Source of the DNA: Opitutaceae bacterium
Lineage (GTDB): Bacteria > Verrucomicrobiota > Verrucomicrobiia > Opitutales > Opitutaceae
DNA: 7,574 bases
Reading direction: 5' to 3'
Assembly: GCA_016763045.1 (NCBI GenBank)
Contig: JAESUN010000164.1
Location: 1-7,574, forward strand
In this document: piece after piece, positions 6,768 through 7,574 of the stretch
Layout: every line of letters starts with the position of its first letter
Numbering within the stretch: position 1 is the stretch's first letter
The notes under the pieces: generated by a model
What the model was told of the DNA's origin: nothing
Databases searched by the model: none
What the model saw: the letters and a program-made list of their open reading frames with translations, nothing else
Position numbers and translations under genes: made by a program

Positions 6768-7574
6768 ATGCATAAAAGGAGTAAAATAATAGGAGCAATT
6801 GAGATTGGAACTGCTAAGGTTACTGTCTTGATTGGTGAAATTACCAATGGCCGGAGCTTGAATATTATTGGAATGGGATCTTCTTCATCGAACGGAATCA
6901 TCAAGGGTGATGTTGTCGATTTTAAGGCTTCGAGTGATTGCACACACGCTGCTATTTTGGCTGCTGAGGAGCAAGCTGGAGTCAGGATAGAGGGAGTGTA
7001 TTTGGCGCAGACTGGAGCCCATTTATCGGGTTTCTATAATGAGGCTTCCGTGACGGTTAGTTCTGCAGATAATCGAGTTGATTTTGATGACATCGAAAGA
7101 GTGAAGTCGTTGGCAAAAGGGAAACAGGTCTCAGCCGATAGGACTGTCATTCACCACATTCGTCAGCCGTTTCGTCTCGATGGTCGTATTGAGCAAAACC
7201 CAGAGTACATGGAGGGGAAGAAACTGGAGGTCGGTTATTGGACGGTGCATGGACAGGCTTCGAAGGTGAGCGATCATATACACATCGTAAATGGGTTTTC
7301 GTTACATGTGGATGATATTATTCTTTCTAGTATTGCTTCGGGCGTTATTATGTCCTCACGGGAAGAGCGTAAGCATGGGGTTTTGATTGTTGATATTGGG
7401 CGTGGGACGACAGACTACAGTCTTTATTATGATGGGCATTGCCATGTTGCTGGGGTACTTCCGATTGGAGGAGATCATTTTACCAATGATCTGAGCGTTG
7501 GGTTGCGCTTGCCGACAAATCAGGCCGAAAACTTAAAAGTGCGTTCCGGCAATGCGATGGTATTGGTTCAAGAT
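6768..7574 (+). CDS. ftsA: FtsA, actin-like membrane tether of FtsZ, 5' part (runs off the window)
   Basis: FtsA is an ATP-binding actin relative that anchors FtsZ to the membrane and recruits later divisome proteins. The frame is open for exactly 269 codons to the window end, roughly two thirds of a usual FtsA. Visible parts are the first phosphate loop GAIEIGTAKVTVLIG (9-23), LNIIGMGSS followed by GIIKGDVVDF (43-52), the 1C (SHS2) region at about 85-165, the second phosphate loop IVDIGRGTTDYS (207-218), and GGDHFTNDLSVGL (234-246) with the AENLK helix (253-257). The ending with the adenosine motif and the C-terminal membrane helix lies beyond the window. A TGA in frame at 6756-6758 limits the start to ATG 6768 or the adjoining GTG 6765; ATG is preferred. 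The ribosome site is weak (GAG at 6757-6759). ftsZ is expected next, by analogy with other dcw clusters. Confidence 0.95.
   Translation, partial: MHKRSKIIGAIEIGTAKVTVLIGEITNGRSLNIIGMGSSSSNGIIKGDVVDFKASSDCTHAAILAAEEQAGVRIEGVYLAQTGAHLSGFYNEASVTVSSADNRVDFDDIERVKSLAKGKQVSADRTVIHHIRQPFRLDGRIEQNPEYMEGKKLEVGYWTVHGQASKVSDHIHIVNGFSLHVDDIILSSIASGVIMSSREERKHGVLIVDIGRGTTDYSLYYDGHCHVAGVLPIGGDHFTNDLSVGLRLPTNQAENLKVRSGNAMVLVQD

Noticed and set aside
1..7574. CRISPR arrays, tRNA or rRNA genes, insertion sequences, defence or toxin-antitoxin genes
   Set aside because: No regularly spaced repeats, clover-leaf or transposase-like sequence was found. The genes fill almost the whole window.

Overview
The window is a stretch of a bacterial division and cell wall (dcw) cluster. 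All genes are on the + strand, tightly packed, in the order LysM protein (3' end) - ftsW - murG - murC/murB fusion - ddl - ftsQ - ftsA (5' part). Three features point to Verrucomicrobiota, probably the Opitutae side: the fused MurC-MurB enzyme (a MurB/MurC fusion has been described from Verrucomicrobium spinosum), a LysM gene directly before ftsW, and the style of the FtsW, FtsQ and FtsA proteins. This placement comes from remembered family features, not a search. GC content looks like about 45% on sampled lines, and the coding strand is clearly richer in G than C.

Layout: 1-249 is the end of a LysM domain followed by a very acidic tail. 274-1430 encodes FtsW, the SEDS glycan polymerase of the septum, split over two frames by a one-base loss in a T run at 1050-1054. 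1427-2575 is MurG, 2572-4890 the MurC-MurB fusion and 4887-5810 D-Ala-D-Ala ligase. 5826-6716 is FtsQ with an in-frame TAG at codon 33. 6768-7574 is the first 269 codons of FtsA, which runs off the window. ftsW/murG, murG/murCB and murCB/ddl each overlap by 4 bases (ATGA or GTGA), as expected of one translationally coupled operon. No internal promoter, terminator, RNA gene, mobile element or CRISPR array is visible, and the longest gap between genes is about 50 bases.

The genes form one pathway. MurB and MurC make UDP-MurNAc-L-Ala from UDP-GlcNAc-enolpyruvate, Ddl supplies D-Ala-D-Ala, MurG finishes lipid II, FtsW polymerises it at the septum, and FtsQ and FtsA are structural parts of the divisome.

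No new biological system is visible. What deserves attention is that two normally essential division genes, ftsW and ftsQ, each carry one disabling lesion, while the enzyme genes between them are intact. Sequence or assembly error is the simplest explanation. Early gene decay in a host-associated lineage, or amber readthrough in the case of ftsQ, are the interesting alternatives.
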